A stretch of 64,000 nt of DNA from contig CAYTMQ010000006.1 of the NCBI GenBank assembly GCA_964438995.1, forward strand, positions 145,241 to 209,240. Reading direction: 5' to 3'. Under the pieces are notes generated by a model. The model was given only the letters and a program-made list of their open reading frames with translations, had not been told where the DNA came from and did not search any database. Below, one piece after another: positions 26,221-35,335 of this stretch (position 1 is the stretch's first letter; every line of letters starts with the position of its first letter). Made by a program: the position numbers and the translations under genes. This DNA is from JABMMZ01 sp964438995. GTDB taxonomy: Bacteria > Bacteroidota > Bacteroidia > NS11-12g > UBA955.

Positions 26221-26240
26221 TTAACACTGTAAAGTATAAT
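26221..26240 (+). promoter_or_regulatory. Putative TetR operator before the efflux operon
   Basis: TTAACACTGTAAAGTA (26221-26236) repeats the operator upstream of tetR with one change in the first 16 bases. Taken with the flanking TAC it forms a 19-bp imperfect palindrome with TACTTAACA and TGTAAAGTA arms around a central C. It ends 9 bp before the TolC gene, where bound repressor would block initiation. Confidence 0.65.
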
Positions 26241-26244
26241 AACG

Positions 26245-27612
26245 ATGAAAATAAATTTCAACATTAACTACTATTTAGTCCCGATGCTGCTTAGCTTAAT
26301 GATGTTACCTTCAAAGGCAATATCTCAGGACTCGCTTCAGGCTTACATACAAATAGGCTTAAAGAACAACCTTACAGTTCAGCAAAAAAACCTCAATATC
26401 GAACAGGCGTCTTTAGCGCTTTCTTCAGCAAAAGGTTTGTTTTTGCCTACTATTAATTTTAATGGCTTGGTTTCTCATGCAGATGGTGGCAGATATGCCG
26501 ACTTGCCTCTAGGTGATATGTTGAATCCTGTGTACTCAACTTTAAACCAAATGACATCTAGTAACAGTTTTCCAAGCATCAGCAACCAAAGCATCAATTT
26601 CTTACCTCAGAAATACTACGATGTGTATTTTAGAACATCTATGCCTCTGTACAATGGTCAGCTCAAGCAAAATAAGTTGATCAATGCTTCACAAATTAGC
26701 ATCAAACAATTAGAATTAGAGGCTTATAAACGCGACTTGGTTAAGGAAATTAAAAATGCCTATTACGATTATCAATCTGCAAATGCAGCGATGGTAATTT
26801 ACAGTCAAGCAATTCAGTTGTTAGAGAAAAACGTTCAAGTAAACCAATCTTTGTACAACAATGGTAAAGGGTTACAAGCAAATGTGTTGAGGTCTAAAGC
26901 TGAGTTAGAGAAGGTCAATGCCATGTACAAAGCTGCCGAATTGAACGTTGTAAACGCTAAATCGTATTTCAATTTTCTTTTAAACCGTCCTCTTAATGTG
27001 TTTGTTGATGTGTTAACTGAACAACAATTAATGGCAGTTTCAGAACTCTCTTCAGATACCAGTTTGATTAAAGTTAGAGAGGAAATAAAAATGTTAGAAG
27101 TAGCTGGTAATATTCAGTCTTCAATTGTAAAGCTCAATCAAGCTAGTAAGTTGCCCACTGTGGCTGCATTCGTTGATTTAGGTGCTCAAGCTGTCAATTT
27201 TGAAGTCAGTAAAAAGGCCCCATATTATATGGTTGGTTTAACAGTAAGTGTTCCTATTTATAATGGTTCAAGAAATGACATTCAAATTAAAACCAGTCAG
27301 ATTGATTGTGAAAAAAACGATTTAATGTTATCTCAAACTGAACAAGCTTTTCAATTGGAACATTCAATGGCCGAAAATGCTTTGAATGTGGCCAAGCAAA
27401 CTTTACTATCGGAAACATCTGCTTTAAAAAGCGCAGAATCGTATTATAATCTTATTGATAAAGGATACAAAGAAGGTATACACTCTCTTATTGAATATAT
27501 TGACGCAAGGTCGCAGTTAACTGAAGCCTTAATGCGCAAAAATATAGCAGTTTTTAATGTATTAAAAGCTCAAGCAAATTTAGAAAGACAAAACGCATCA
27601 TTTACATTTTAA
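26245..27612 (+). CDS. TolC-family outer-membrane efflux protein
   Basis: A 455-residue protein with a signal peptide (about 1-27, ending SKAISQ) and two long repeat halves rich in heptad coiled-coil segments, as in the TolC alpha-barrel. Visible examples are GQLKQNKLINASQISIKQLELEAYKRDLV and the second-half equivalent NDIQIKTSQIDCEKNDLMLSQ. It forms the trimeric outer-membrane channel for the adaptor and RND pump encoded next. It has no N-terminal lipid-attachment Cys. It is the first gene of the operon, 42 bp after tetR. Confidence 0.9.
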   Translation: MKINFNINYYLVPMLLSLMMLPSKAISQDSLQAYIQIGLKNNLTVQQKNLNIEQASLALSSAKGLFLPTINFNGLVSHADGGRYADLPLGDMLNPVYSTLNQMTSSNSFPSISNQSINFLPQKYYDVYFRTSMPLYNGQLKQNKLINASQISIKQLELEAYKRDLVKEIKNAYYDYQSANAAMVIYSQAIQLLEKNVQVNQSLYNNGKGLQANVLRSKAELEKVNAMYKAAELNVVNAKSYFNFLLNRPLNVFVDVLTEQQLMAVSELSSDTSLIKVREEIKMLEVAGNIQSSIVKLNQASKLPTVAAFVDLGAQAVNFEVSKKAPYYMVGLTVSVPIYNGSRNDIQIKTSQIDCEKNDLMLSQTEQAFQLEHSMAENALNVAKQTLLSETSALKSAESYYNLIDKGYKEGIHSLIEYIDARSQLTEALMRKNIAVFNVLKAQANLERQNASFTF

Positions 27613-27624
27613 AAAAACATCAAA

Positions 27625-28665
27625 ATGAATAAACATATAACAATTTTAGCATTATCACTATCAGTTTTGATAGCATCATGCTCAACAAAAGACATTAAAA
27701 AAGACAACAAAGTTGACGATGATATTCCGGTATCAGTGGTTTCTATCGAGCAAGCAAATGCGTCTCAAACCATTGAAGCTACTGGAACTCTTACTACAGA
27801 TGATGAAACCTATCTATCCTTTAAAACTGGTGGAATTATCAAATCAATTTTTGTAAAAGAAGGTGATGTCGTAAAAGCTGGTCAAATATTAGCAACGCTT
27901 GATTTGACAGAAATTAGAACAATGGTTGAACAAGCGAGAATAGGCTATGAAAAAGCCAAAAGAGATGCCGCAAGGGTTAGAAATTTGTATCGCGATAGTG
28001 TTGCGACATTAGAACAATTGCAAAATGTAGAATCTTTTTTAGAATTGAGCAGACAGCAATTAACTGGGGCTGAATTTAATTTATCACATTCTGAAATTAG
28101 AGCATTGAAAAATGGTGTGGTGATGAAAAAATTCGCCAATGATGGTCAGATGTCAGGACCAGGTACTCCAGTATTATTGGTGAATGGCGCGGGTTCTGGA
28201 AAGTGGATTTTGAGGGTAGGCTTAAGCGACCAATTATGGAATGCGACAAAGGTAGGAGATAAGGCTGAGGTAACAATTTCAGCCATTGGTAACGAGTTGC
28301 TTCAAGCAACAGTTGTGAGAAAATCAGAAATGGCAGATCCATACACAGGTACTTTTTCAGTTGATGTTGCATTGAACAACAGTCATTCGAAAATTGCGGC
28401 AGGTATGATAGGGAAGGTCATGATTCACCCAAGCACACAGTCTAAAGTGTGGACTGTTCCTTATGAAGCATTATTGGATGCCAATGGCGATGAGTCGTAT
28501 GCCTTTGTTGTGGGAGCAGACAATGTTGCAAAAAAAGTGAAAGTAAAATTGGGCGCTGTACACAATCAATCGATAGAAATTATAAGTGGATTGGAGTCAT
28601 ACACTTTATTGATTACAAAAGGCAACGCCTATTTAAAAGATGGTTCAAAAGTTAAAATCAAATAA
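27625..28665 (+). CDS. RND efflux periplasmic adaptor lipoprotein (membrane fusion protein)
   Basis: A 346-residue lipoprotein; the lipobox is LIASC with C19. Lipoyl-type half-motifs flank a helical hairpin: IIKSIFVKEGDVVKAGQILATLD on the first side and the return strand FANDGQMSGPGTPVLLVNG on the second. Beta-barrel and membrane-proximal domains follow to residue 346. It bridges the RND pump and TolC channel. The gene starts 12 bp after the tolC-like gene and ends 3 bp before the pump gene. Confidence 0.92.
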   Translation: MNKHITILALSLSVLIASCSTKDIKKDNKVDDDIPVSVVSIEQANASQTIEATGTLTTDDETYLSFKTGGIIKSIFVKEGDVVKAGQILATLDLTEIRTMVEQARIGYEKAKRDAARVRNLYRDSVATLEQLQNVESFLELSRQQLTGAEFNLSHSEIRALKNGVVMKKFANDGQMSGPGTPVLLVNGAGSGKWILRVGLSDQLWNATKVGDKAEVTISAIGNELLQATVVRKSEMADPYTGTFSVDVALNNSHSKIAAGMIGKVMIHPSTQSKVWTVPYEALLDANGDESYAFVVGADNVAKKVKVKLGAVHNQSIEIISGLESYTLLITKGNAYLKDGSKVKIK

Positions 28666-28668
28666 GCC

Positions 28669-31600
28669 ATGAAAATTTCGCAGTACGCAGTAAAAAATTA
28701 TCAGTTCACCTTGGTGATTTTCATCATGGCCATTGCACTTGGTTTGAATACCTTGTTCAATATGCCAAGGAGTGAAGACCCAAATACCAAAATTCCAATG
28801 TATCCAATTATAGTGGTATATCCTGGCGCTGGTCCGGCTGATATTGAAGAATTGGTAGTAAAACCGATAGAAAAGAAGGTCTATTCGTTAGAAAATATTA
28901 AAAGGATTAAAACCAACATCAAAGATGGAGTTGCAGTTTTAACAGTAGAGTATAAGTATGAAAGTGATGTCGATGAAAAGTATCAGGAATTGATAAGGGA
29001 AGTGAATGGAATGAGGGATCAATTGCCCAAAGAAATTTTGAGCATTGAAGTCAAGAAAACAAGTCCAACTGATGTCAATATTTTACAAGCAGCTTTAATC
29101 AGTGAGAATGCTTCACTTGATGAATTGAAGCACAAGGCTGAAGATTTGCAAGAACAATTAGAAAAATTACCTGAATTAAAAAATGTCAACATTTATGGTC
29201 TTCCTGAGAAGATTGTAAGAATTGATTTGAACCTTGAACGTCTTGCTGCTATGCGTATTCCCGTGATGGCTATTGCTGGTTCTATACAAAGTGAAATTGC
29301 CAATATTCCTGGTGGTTCTGTCATTGCAGGAACGAAAACTTTCAATGTTAAAACCAGTGGCAATTACAAAAGTTTAGAAGAAATAGCCAATACAGTGGTT
29401 TATAGTTACAATGGCAAATCGATTGTATTAAAAGATATTGCCAATGTGCACTTTGATCACGAGGCGTATACCCACATCACAAGGTTAAATGGTCATAGAG
29501 CATTGTTCGTAACCGCTGCTCAAAAAGAAGGTTTTAATATTTCAAAAACACAGAAGAAGTATTTGGAAGTATTTAAGGACGTAAAAAAGGGCATGCCTGA
29601 GGACATTGATTTGGTGTTGAATTTTGATCAGGCAAGCAATGTAAACAAGCGATTAGGCGGATTAGGAATCGACTTTATTATAGCCATTTTATTGGTTGCT
29701 ATAACTCTTCTTCCTTTGGGAGGAAGGGCGGCATTGGTGGTGATGATTTCAATTCCATTGTCACTAGCAATAGGATTGGTGATTTTGAATGCACTAGGCT
29801 ATAATATCAATCAGTTGAGTATAGTTGGAATGGTAGTAGCCTTAGGATTGTTGGTGGACGATAGTATTGTGGTTGTTGAAAACATTGAGCGATGGCTGAG
29901 AGAAGGTCATTCGAAAATGGACGCAACCCTTAAGGCTACTGGTCAGATAGGTTTGTCTGTCATTGGCTGCACCGTTACATTGATGATAGCTTTTATGCCT
30001 TTGATGTTTATGCCAGAAGCAGCAGGTGATTTTATCAGAAGTTTACCTGTAGCTGTATTGAGTAGTGTATTGGCTTCTATGGTGGTGTCTTTAACCATTA
30101 TACCTTTTTTGTCGAGTAGATTGTTAAAAGAGCATAAGGGCGATGACAAAGGCAATATCTTTTTAAGAGGATTACAACGTGTGATTCATGTAACTTATTC
30201 AGTTTGGTTAGACAAAGCTTTGAAACGTCCAATTTTGTCTTTGATTATCTCAGTGGTAATATTTGCAGGTTCCTTAAGTTTATTTCCAGTAATTGGTTTT
30301 AGCTTGTTTCCGGCATCAGAAAAACCACAATTATTGGTCAATATCATTACACCCATTCAAACCAATTTAGAGCACACCGATTCGGTGACTCAAAAAGTTG
30401 AAAAAGTGCTTTCATCCACTCAAGGTATAGAGTATTTTTCTACCAATGTTGGTAAGGGCAATCCTACCATTTATTACAATGTGATACCAGAAAATGAGAG
30501 AACCGATTACACCCAAATTTTTGTGCAATTAGAAGACAATACAAGTGCTGAGAAAAAACTTGAAATTGCTGATCAATTGAGAGCGCAGTTTGCAGAATTT
30601 ACAGATGCAAAAGTTGAAGTTAAAAATTTCGAGCAAGGTCCGCCAATTACAGCACCAGTTGAAGTAAGATTGACTGGAGAAAATTTGGATACTTTGAGGG
30701 CATTGGCCAATCAAGTTGAACAGATGTTAGAAAACACACAAGGTACTATGTACATTGATAATCCTATGCGCAATTTAAAGTCTGATTTAAAGGTGGATAT
30801 TGATATTGAAAAAGCGCGATTATTAGGTATCAATACAGTAGACATAGATAGGACTGTTAGGCTAGCAATAGCAGGATTAAACTTAGGTAGTTTTACCGAT
30901 ACAAAAGACGAAGACTACGACATCGTTTTAACGACACCTAAATTAGAGCGACCAAATGTTTCAGTTTTTAGTGGAATATACATCAACAATATGGGCAATC
31001 AGGCTATACCATTAAGTCAGTTTGCTAGTTTGAAAATGGAAAGTTCGCCTTTGTTTATCAACCATTTTAACAAAGTAAGAGCGGTAACAGTAAGTGCATT
31101 TGTACAAAAGGGTTTACTAAACGATGAAGTCATTCAAAAAGTGATCAAGCAAATGGATAAAATGCCATTGCCAGAAGGGTATAAATATGTGATGGGTGGA
31201 GAGATAGAGTCGCGAAATGAATCGTTTGGCGGATTTGAAACAGTGATATTGGTAACAGTCTTTTTATTCATAGCAGTTTTGGTGTTGTTGTTTAAAACAT
31301 TTAAGAGTACATTGATTGTATTATCTGTTATTCCATTGGGTATGGTTGGTGCATTAATTGCTTTGTGGGTGACTGGCAATTCATTGTCTTTTGTAGCTAT
31401 TATCGGATTGATAGCTTTAGCAGGTATAGAGGTGAAAAATTCTATTTTACTTGTCGATTTTACAAATCAGTTGCGAGCAGGAGGAATGGATTTAGATAAG
31501 GCGATAAAGGAAGCAGGAGAAGTAAGGTTTTTGCCAATAGTATTAACAACATTGACTGCCATTGGAGGATTATTGCCAATCGCATTGTCATCCAATCCAT

Positions 31601-31725
31601 TGATATCACCATTGGCCATTGTTTTAATAGGAGGATTGATTAGTTCTACCTTATTGTCGAGGATAGTAACACCAATTGTTTACAGGTTGATTCCACCAAA
31701 GATAGAACAGCAATCTGCTCAGTAA
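28669..31725 (+). CDS. RND-family efflux permease (AcrB-like)
   Basis: A 1,018-residue inner-membrane pump of normal length with 12 predicted membrane helices in two homologous halves and two large periplasmic loops. The proton-relay aspartates are in GLLVDDSIVVVENIERW (helix 4). Other family marks are VYPGAGPADIEELV near the N-terminus and GIEVKNSILLVDFTNQLRAGG in helix 10. It is closer to the hydrophobe/amphiphile exporters than to heavy-metal (CusA) pumps, since the Met clusters of CusA are not obvious. Substrates are unknown. It ends the operon, which has a clear terminator. Confidence 0.92.
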   Translation: MKISQYAVKNYQFTLVIFIMAIALGLNTLFNMPRSEDPNTKIPMYPIIVVYPGAGPADIEELVVKPIEKKVYSLENIKRIKTNIKDGVAVLTVEYKYESDVDEKYQELIREVNGMRDQLPKEILSIEVKKTSPTDVNILQAALISENASLDELKHKAEDLQEQLEKLPELKNVNIYGLPEKIVRIDLNLERLAAMRIPVMAIAGSIQSEIANIPGGSVIAGTKTFNVKTSGNYKSLEEIANTVVYSYNGKSIVLKDIANVHFDHEAYTHITRLNGHRALFVTAAQKEGFNISKTQKKYLEVFKDVKKGMPEDIDLVLNFDQASNVNKRLGGLGIDFIIAILLVAITLLPLGGRAALVVMISIPLSLAIGLVILNALGYNINQLSIVGMVVALGLLVDDSIVVVENIERWLREGHSKMDATLKATGQIGLSVIGCTVTLMIAFMPLMFMPEAAGDFIRSLPVAVLSSVLASMVVSLTIIPFLSSRLLKEHKGDDKGNIFLRGLQRVIHVTYSVWLDKALKRPILSLIISVVIFAGSLSLFPVIGFSLFPASEKPQLLVNIITPIQTNLEHTDSVTQKVEKVLSSTQGIEYFSTNVGKGNPTIYYNVIPENERTDYTQIFVQLEDNTSAEKKLEIADQLRAQFAEFTDAKVEVKNFEQGPPITAPVEVRLTGENLDTLRALANQVEQMLENTQGTMYIDNPMRNLKSDLKVDIDIEKARLLGINTVDIDRTVRLAIAGLNLGSFTDTKDEDYDIVLTTPKLERPNVSVFSGIYINNMGNQAIPLSQFASLKMESSPLFINHFNKVRAVTVSAFVQKGLLNDEVIQKVIKQMDKMPLPEGYKYVMGGEIESRNESFGGFETVILVTVFLFIAVLVLLFKTFKSTLIVLSVIPLGMVGALIALWVTGNSLSFVAIIGLIALAGIEVKNSILLVDFTNQLRAGGMDLDKAIKEAGEVRFLPIVLTTLTAIGGLLPIALSSNPLISPLAIVLIGGLISSTLLSRIVTPIVYRLIPPKIEQQSAQ

Positions 31726-31744
31726 TTTTGTTGTATAAAAGTTG

Positions 31745-31775
31745 AAAAAATCCTGGAGAAATTCAGGATTTTTTT
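31745..31775 (+). terminator. Intrinsic terminator of the efflux operon
   Basis: An 11-bp perfect stem AAAAAATCCTG (31745-31755) / CAGGATTTTTT (31764-31774), loop of 8 nt, ending in a T-run. Confidence 0.9.
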
Positions 31776-31897
31776 GTTGGTGAATTTGGTTTTAAATATG
31801 TGTTAAATCAGAATTGTGTCATTCTAAAATATATTTTAAATAGTTGGAAAATCTATCTATTTAAATTAAAATTGTTTTTTAAAACTAAATTATTTCC

Positions 31898-32986
31898 ATG
31901 TCAAAGTCTTTTCACAATTTTTTATTTCTTTTTGTCTATTGTGTGGTTTCTGTATCTCATGCCCATCATTTAGTTCCTTTTCAATACCCTGGCATTTCTG
32001 GTAAATGGGGCTACAAAGATACTGTTACCAATCAAGTTATATTGTATTGGCATTTTGATGCAGCCGAACCTTTTGGGGCTGATGGATTGGCGAGAGTGAA
32101 GGTTGATAACAAATTTGGTTGTATTGATACTGCTGGAGTAATCGTTATACCAATTCAATACCGCAATTTGTCGAGTGGATTTAAAAATGATACTTTGTAT
32201 TGCTCTGAAAAATCAAAAAATATATTTTATGTCAGAAAGCAAGGTGTGTTTATCAAGTACAATGTCGATTTTCAAGTTAAAGAAAAAGAGCCTCAATTAA
32301 ATCAGCTGACAAGAATTAAAGTGTTCAAATACCCAAAAGATAGTGCATTGTGTAATTTGTTATGGAGAGGTCAGATGAACGATAATTGGCCAACTTATCG
32401 TTTTACCTCAGATGATAATGCCTCAATCTATGGTGATGATAATTCACAAAACTTTCAGAGACGGAAGTATTTTAATCTGATATCTGGAATAGGAATAAAC
32501 ACAGCCTATCAACCTTTAGTACCAGTTGATGAACCCAACAGTCCATTTAATTTTACTTATATTGATGTAAATTACAGCAGATTTATAAACAGTAAATTAA
32601 ATAAGCGTTCATTATATGGACTAGGTGTTTCGTATTGTAGAACCGTATCTTTCGGGGATAGTTTTTCTTATCGCAACAAGCAATTATCATTGGATTTTTT
32701 AAATCGATTTTATTTAGCGAAAGGATTTTACTTACACATGACAGTATCACCAGTTGTGAACAGCGATGTAAAATATAAATCAAGAATTCCTAATACCAAT
32801 CAGTCATGGAAGAATTTTCCAACACAAAATTCAAGAATAAGTGCAGGTTTTTCGTTTGGTTTTGGATTCAATGTCATAGAGCGATTAGAGTTCTTGGCAA
32901 ATTATCAATATGTTCCGAATCCTTTCAACAACAACAGAATTAGAAGTAATTTTTTAGAATTTGGGGCATTTATAAATTTGGAGTGA
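31898..32986 (+). CDS. Exported WG-repeat plus beta-barrel protein of unknown function
   Basis: A 362-residue protein with an N-terminal signal peptide (about 1-22). Residues about 30-100 hold two WG-like repeats (GISGKWGYKDTVTNQVILYW, then KVDNKFGCIDTAGVIVIPIQY), a beta-rich module of unknown role. From about residue 185 to the end the alternating polar/aromatic pattern (YIDVNYSRFINSKL, GLGVSYCRTVSF, FLEFGAFINLE) suggests an outer-membrane barrel. Fusion of the two in one chain is uncommon. It lies between the efflux terminator and the tRNA and has no obvious operon partners. Confidence 0.6.
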   Translation: MSKSFHNFLFLFVYCVVSVSHAHHLVPFQYPGISGKWGYKDTVTNQVILYWHFDAAEPFGADGLARVKVDNKFGCIDTAGVIVIPIQYRNLSSGFKNDTLYCSEKSKNIFYVRKQGVFIKYNVDFQVKEKEPQLNQLTRIKVFKYPKDSALCNLLWRGQMNDNWPTYRFTSDDNASIYGDDNSQNFQRRKYFNLISGIGINTAYQPLVPVDEPNSPFNFTYIDVNYSRFINSKLNKRSLYGLGVSYCRTVSFGDSFSYRNKQLSLDFLNRFYLAKGFYLHMTVSPVVNSDVKYKSRIPNTNQSWKNFPTQNSRISAGFSFGFGFNVIERLEFLANYQYVPNPFNNNRIRSNFLEFGAFINLE

Positions 32987-33014
32987 TTTTGACCTATTTT
33001 ATACTTATTCTCAG

Positions 33015-33122
33015 AAGGTCAACATGCTATGCTGCAATCTCGGTAGGTCTGCATGCATTCTGTAATCTCGGAAGGTCTACATGCTACGCTGTAATCTCGG
33101 TAGGTCTGCATGCATGCTGCAG
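33015..33122. repeat. Four tandem units of 28-29 bp with alternating A/B types
   Basis: Units are 33015-33043, 33044-33071, 33072-33100 and 33101-33122 (truncated). Units 1 and 3 begin AAGGTC(A/T)ACATGCTA; units 2 and 4 begin TAGGTCTGCATGCAT; the first three end (C/T)AATCTCGG. There are no spacers, so this is not a CRISPR array. It sits directly beside the tRNA-Phe terminator. Confidence 0.8.
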
Positions 33123-33123
33123 A

Positions 33124-33157
33124 CAAAAAAAGAGAGCTTAATAGCTCTCTCTTTTTT
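33124..33157 (-). terminator. Terminator of tRNA-Phe
   Basis: AGAGAGCT (33131-33138) pairs with AGCTCTCT (33143-33150) around loop TAAT; on the minus strand the hairpin is followed by seven T. It lies directly after the 3' end of the tRNA. Confidence 0.85.
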
Positions 33158-33158
33158 G

Positions 33159-33231
33159 TGGTATCTCGCGGAATCGAACCGCGGACACAAGGATTTTCAG
33201 TCCTTTGCTCTACCAACTGAGCTAAGATACC
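33159..33231 (-). tRNA. tRNA-Phe (GAA)
   Basis: The minus strand from 33231 folds as a standard 73-nt tRNA: acceptor GGTATCT/AGATACC, D-arm GCTCAGTTGGTAGAGC, anticodon loop CTGAAAA with anticodon GAA, T-arm CGCGGTTCGATTCCGCG, discriminator A. The 3' CCA is not encoded (ACA follows). A single gene, with its own terminator. Confidence 0.97.
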
Positions 33232-33325
33232 TTTTTCCGAATTGGAGTGCAAAAATATTCTTTTTTTTTAATCCCACAAAACTATTTTTCTCTTTTTTGT
33301 TTTATTATTGAACTTTCTTTTCAAT

Positions 33326-34600
33326 ATGATCAGTATAATTGCCTTTATAGTCACCACCGCAGTAGCAACCTACTTCTGCGCTAAAAGCGTTTCTAGAATT
33401 CGCAAAAATATTTTCCTCGGTAAACCCGAAAATCGCTCTGATAACGCTTCTGAGCGTTGGAAAACCATGGCAATGGTGGCTCTAGGTCAGTCGAAAATGA
33501 CAAAACGACCACTAGCCGCTTTCTTCCATGTCATCGTTTATGTAGGTTTTATATTGATCAATATCGAAGTTCTTGAAATTATTATTGACGGACTTACTAA
33601 CTCTCACCGCATATTTGAACCTTTCCTGGGTTCTATTTATGGCGTAGCCATTGGATTCTTCGAAATTCTAGGTGCTCTCGTTATTATTGCTTGCATAGTT
33701 TTCCTTCTTCGCAGAAATACTGGTGCTGTGAAACGATTTATGGGCACTGAAATGAAAGGTTGGCCAGTTAAAGACGCTAATTTCATCTTATTGATAGAAA
33801 TCGTTCTGATGTCTGCTTTGTTGATTATGAATGCAGCTGATCAAGATTTCCAATCGAAATATAGTATGCCAATCAGCGGCTTCCTTGCGCCGATCTTTAG
33901 TGGAATGGAAGCTCACGCCGCTCATATCGTTGTAGAAGTGTGTTGGTGGTTCCATTGGATTGGCATTTTGTTTTTTGTTAATTATATTCCATTTAGCAAG
34001 CATTTGCACATCTTTATGGCTTTCCCTAATACATATTACAGCAATCTCGAGCCTAAAGGCAAGATAGCAAATATGGCAAGTGTTACTACCGAAGTCAACT
34101 TAATGCTAGACCCTAATGCCGTTCCTCCTGAAGGCTATACACCACCTGAAGGATTTGGTGCTAAAGACGTTGTCGACCTGTCATGGAAGAACCTTATGGA
34201 TGCCTATTCTTGTACAGAGTGCGGTAGATGCACCAGCGTGTGTCCAGCCAATATAACAGGTAAATTGTTGTCGCCTCGCAAAGTGATGATGGATACGCGC
34301 GACCGACTTGAAGAACTTGGCGAATACAAAGCTAAAAATGGTGCTGACGTTCACGATGGCAAAACATTGCACGAACGTACTACGGCTGAAGAATTATGGG
34401 CTTGTACTACTTGTAATGCTTGTGCTGAAGCTTGTCCTGTAAACATCAGTCCGGTAGACATCATCATGCAAATGCGCCAATACCAAGTCATGGAACAGAG
34501 TTCAGCGCCATCTGAATTGAATGGTATGTTGACGAATTTAGAGAACAATGGAGCGCCTTGGCAGTTTTCTCAAAGCGACAGAGCAAATTGGACCATGTAA
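33326..34600 (+). CDS. Membrane Fe-S oxidoreductase (heterodisulfide-reductase-like)
   Basis: A 424-residue protein with about five or six N-terminal membrane helices (1-230) of the HdrE/NarI-like type and a C-terminal cytoplasmic ferredoxin domain. Two 4Fe-4S motifs are visible: CTECGRCTSVCP (C296, C299, C302) and CTTCNACAEACP (C360, C363, C366). The family passes electrons between a quinone and a soluble partner; in Bacteroidota it usually lies next to a CCG-domain (HdrB/GlpC-like) subunit, which is absent here: a lipoprotein gene follows instead. The ATG at 33326 (MISIIAFIVTT) is preferred over a TTG at 33308 because the latter lies in a -7-like box (TATTATTG). Confidence 0.85.
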   Translation: MISIIAFIVTTAVATYFCAKSVSRIRKNIFLGKPENRSDNASERWKTMAMVALGQSKMTKRPLAAFFHVIVYVGFILINIEVLEIIIDGLTNSHRIFEPFLGSIYGVAIGFFEILGALVIIACIVFLLRRNTGAVKRFMGTEMKGWPVKDANFILLIEIVLMSALLIMNAADQDFQSKYSMPISGFLAPIFSGMEAHAAHIVVEVCWWFHWIGILFFVNYIPFSKHLHIFMAFPNTYYSNLEPKGKIANMASVTTEVNLMLDPNAVPPEGYTPPEGFGAKDVVDLSWKNLMDAYSCTECGRCTSVCPANITGKLLSPRKVMMDTRDRLEELGEYKAKNGADVHDGKTLHERTTAEELWACTTCNACAEACPVNISPVDIIMQMRQYQVMEQSSAPSELNGMLTNLENNGAPWQFSQSDRANWTM

Positions 34601-35097
34601 TGCGTTTCTGCATTTTCTTTCTTTCTATCACTCTTTTAACAGCTTGTTCCAATACATCAAAGTCTGATGTGAACAAGGTGAACACGGATTCAATTTCTAA
34701 AATGGATTCATCTACTAATTCAGATACTACAGGTTGGACTGTATATTCTCCCAATAGTGCTGAGGCTATGCTGATGGAGTTTTATAGAACATATATTCAA
34801 TTAAATAACACTACACCTCCTAATTTTGATCAAATCGACCCATGGGTCAATCAACATTGTACGGATGCATACATTCAATATTTGGATACAGCCGAATTAG
34901 ATTTCGATCCCTTTATTAATGCGCAAGACCTATCTGAGGCATGGGCAAGTAACATAAAAATTATTAAGTCAGAAACCCATTCCAATCAATACACCATCAT
35001 TTTAAACGACCCAAGCAATGACAATGCAACATCTATGATTGTTGTAGAAGTCAAGTTGGTTGACGGTCAGTACAAAATTTCAAATATTCTAAATTAG
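34600..35097 (+). CDS. Lipoprotein with DUF3828-like domain
   Basis: A 165-residue lipoprotein with lipobox LLTAC (C16). The ATG overlaps the stop of the Fe-S protein gene (TAATG), so it is translationally coupled. The mature part (EAMLMEFYRTYIQLNN, WVNQHCTDAYIQYLDT, and a C-terminal strand pair EVKLVDGQYKISNIL) resembles DUF3828, an NTF2-like fold of unknown role. The linker after the Cys is Ser/Thr/Asp-rich. It replaces the partner subunit expected after an HdrE-like gene, so it may be functionally linked to the Fe-S protein or only co-expressed. Confidence 0.65.
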   Translation: MRFCIFFLSITLLTACSNTSKSDVNKVNTDSISKMDSSTNSDTTGWTVYSPNSAEAMLMEFYRTYIQLNNTTPPNFDQIDPWVNQHCTDAYIQYLDTAELDFDPFINAQDLSEAWASNIKIIKSETHSNQYTIILNDPSNDNATSMIVVEVKLVDGQYKISNILN

Positions 35098-35112
35098 CAT
35101 CAACCATTTTTA

Positions 35113-35145
35113 AGTAATTTTTGAATTACTAGTCAAATTTTTTAT
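35113..35145 (+). terminator. Possible weak terminator
   Basis: Stem AGTAATT (35113-35119) / AATTACT (35124-35130), loop TTTG, with a T-tract that starts only about 8 nt beyond the stem. Less convincing than the other terminators. Confidence 0.35.
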
Positions 35146-35335
35146 TTGCTAATATTTTCTCAAACGTATTCTAAAAAAAGATAGTTTGTGTTTAGTCCTG
35201 AATTTAAGGCTATTCGAGGCGTTTGGTGATTTTTACGACGATTATTTGATGCCGTGGTATTTAGGTTTGTAGAACATTTGATTTGAAACAATTGAATGCC
35301 GATTTGCCAATAAACTAAATAATGTTATATAAATT

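Noticed and set aside
33015..33122. CRISPR-like array
   Set aside because: Units are contiguous and variable, with no spacers between identical repeats and no cas gene in the window.
33019..33252. 77-codon minus-strand open frame across tRNA-Phe
   Set aside because: It reads through the tRNA and the repeat array; the translated tRNA gives the well-known LVEQRTENPCVRGSIP artefact.
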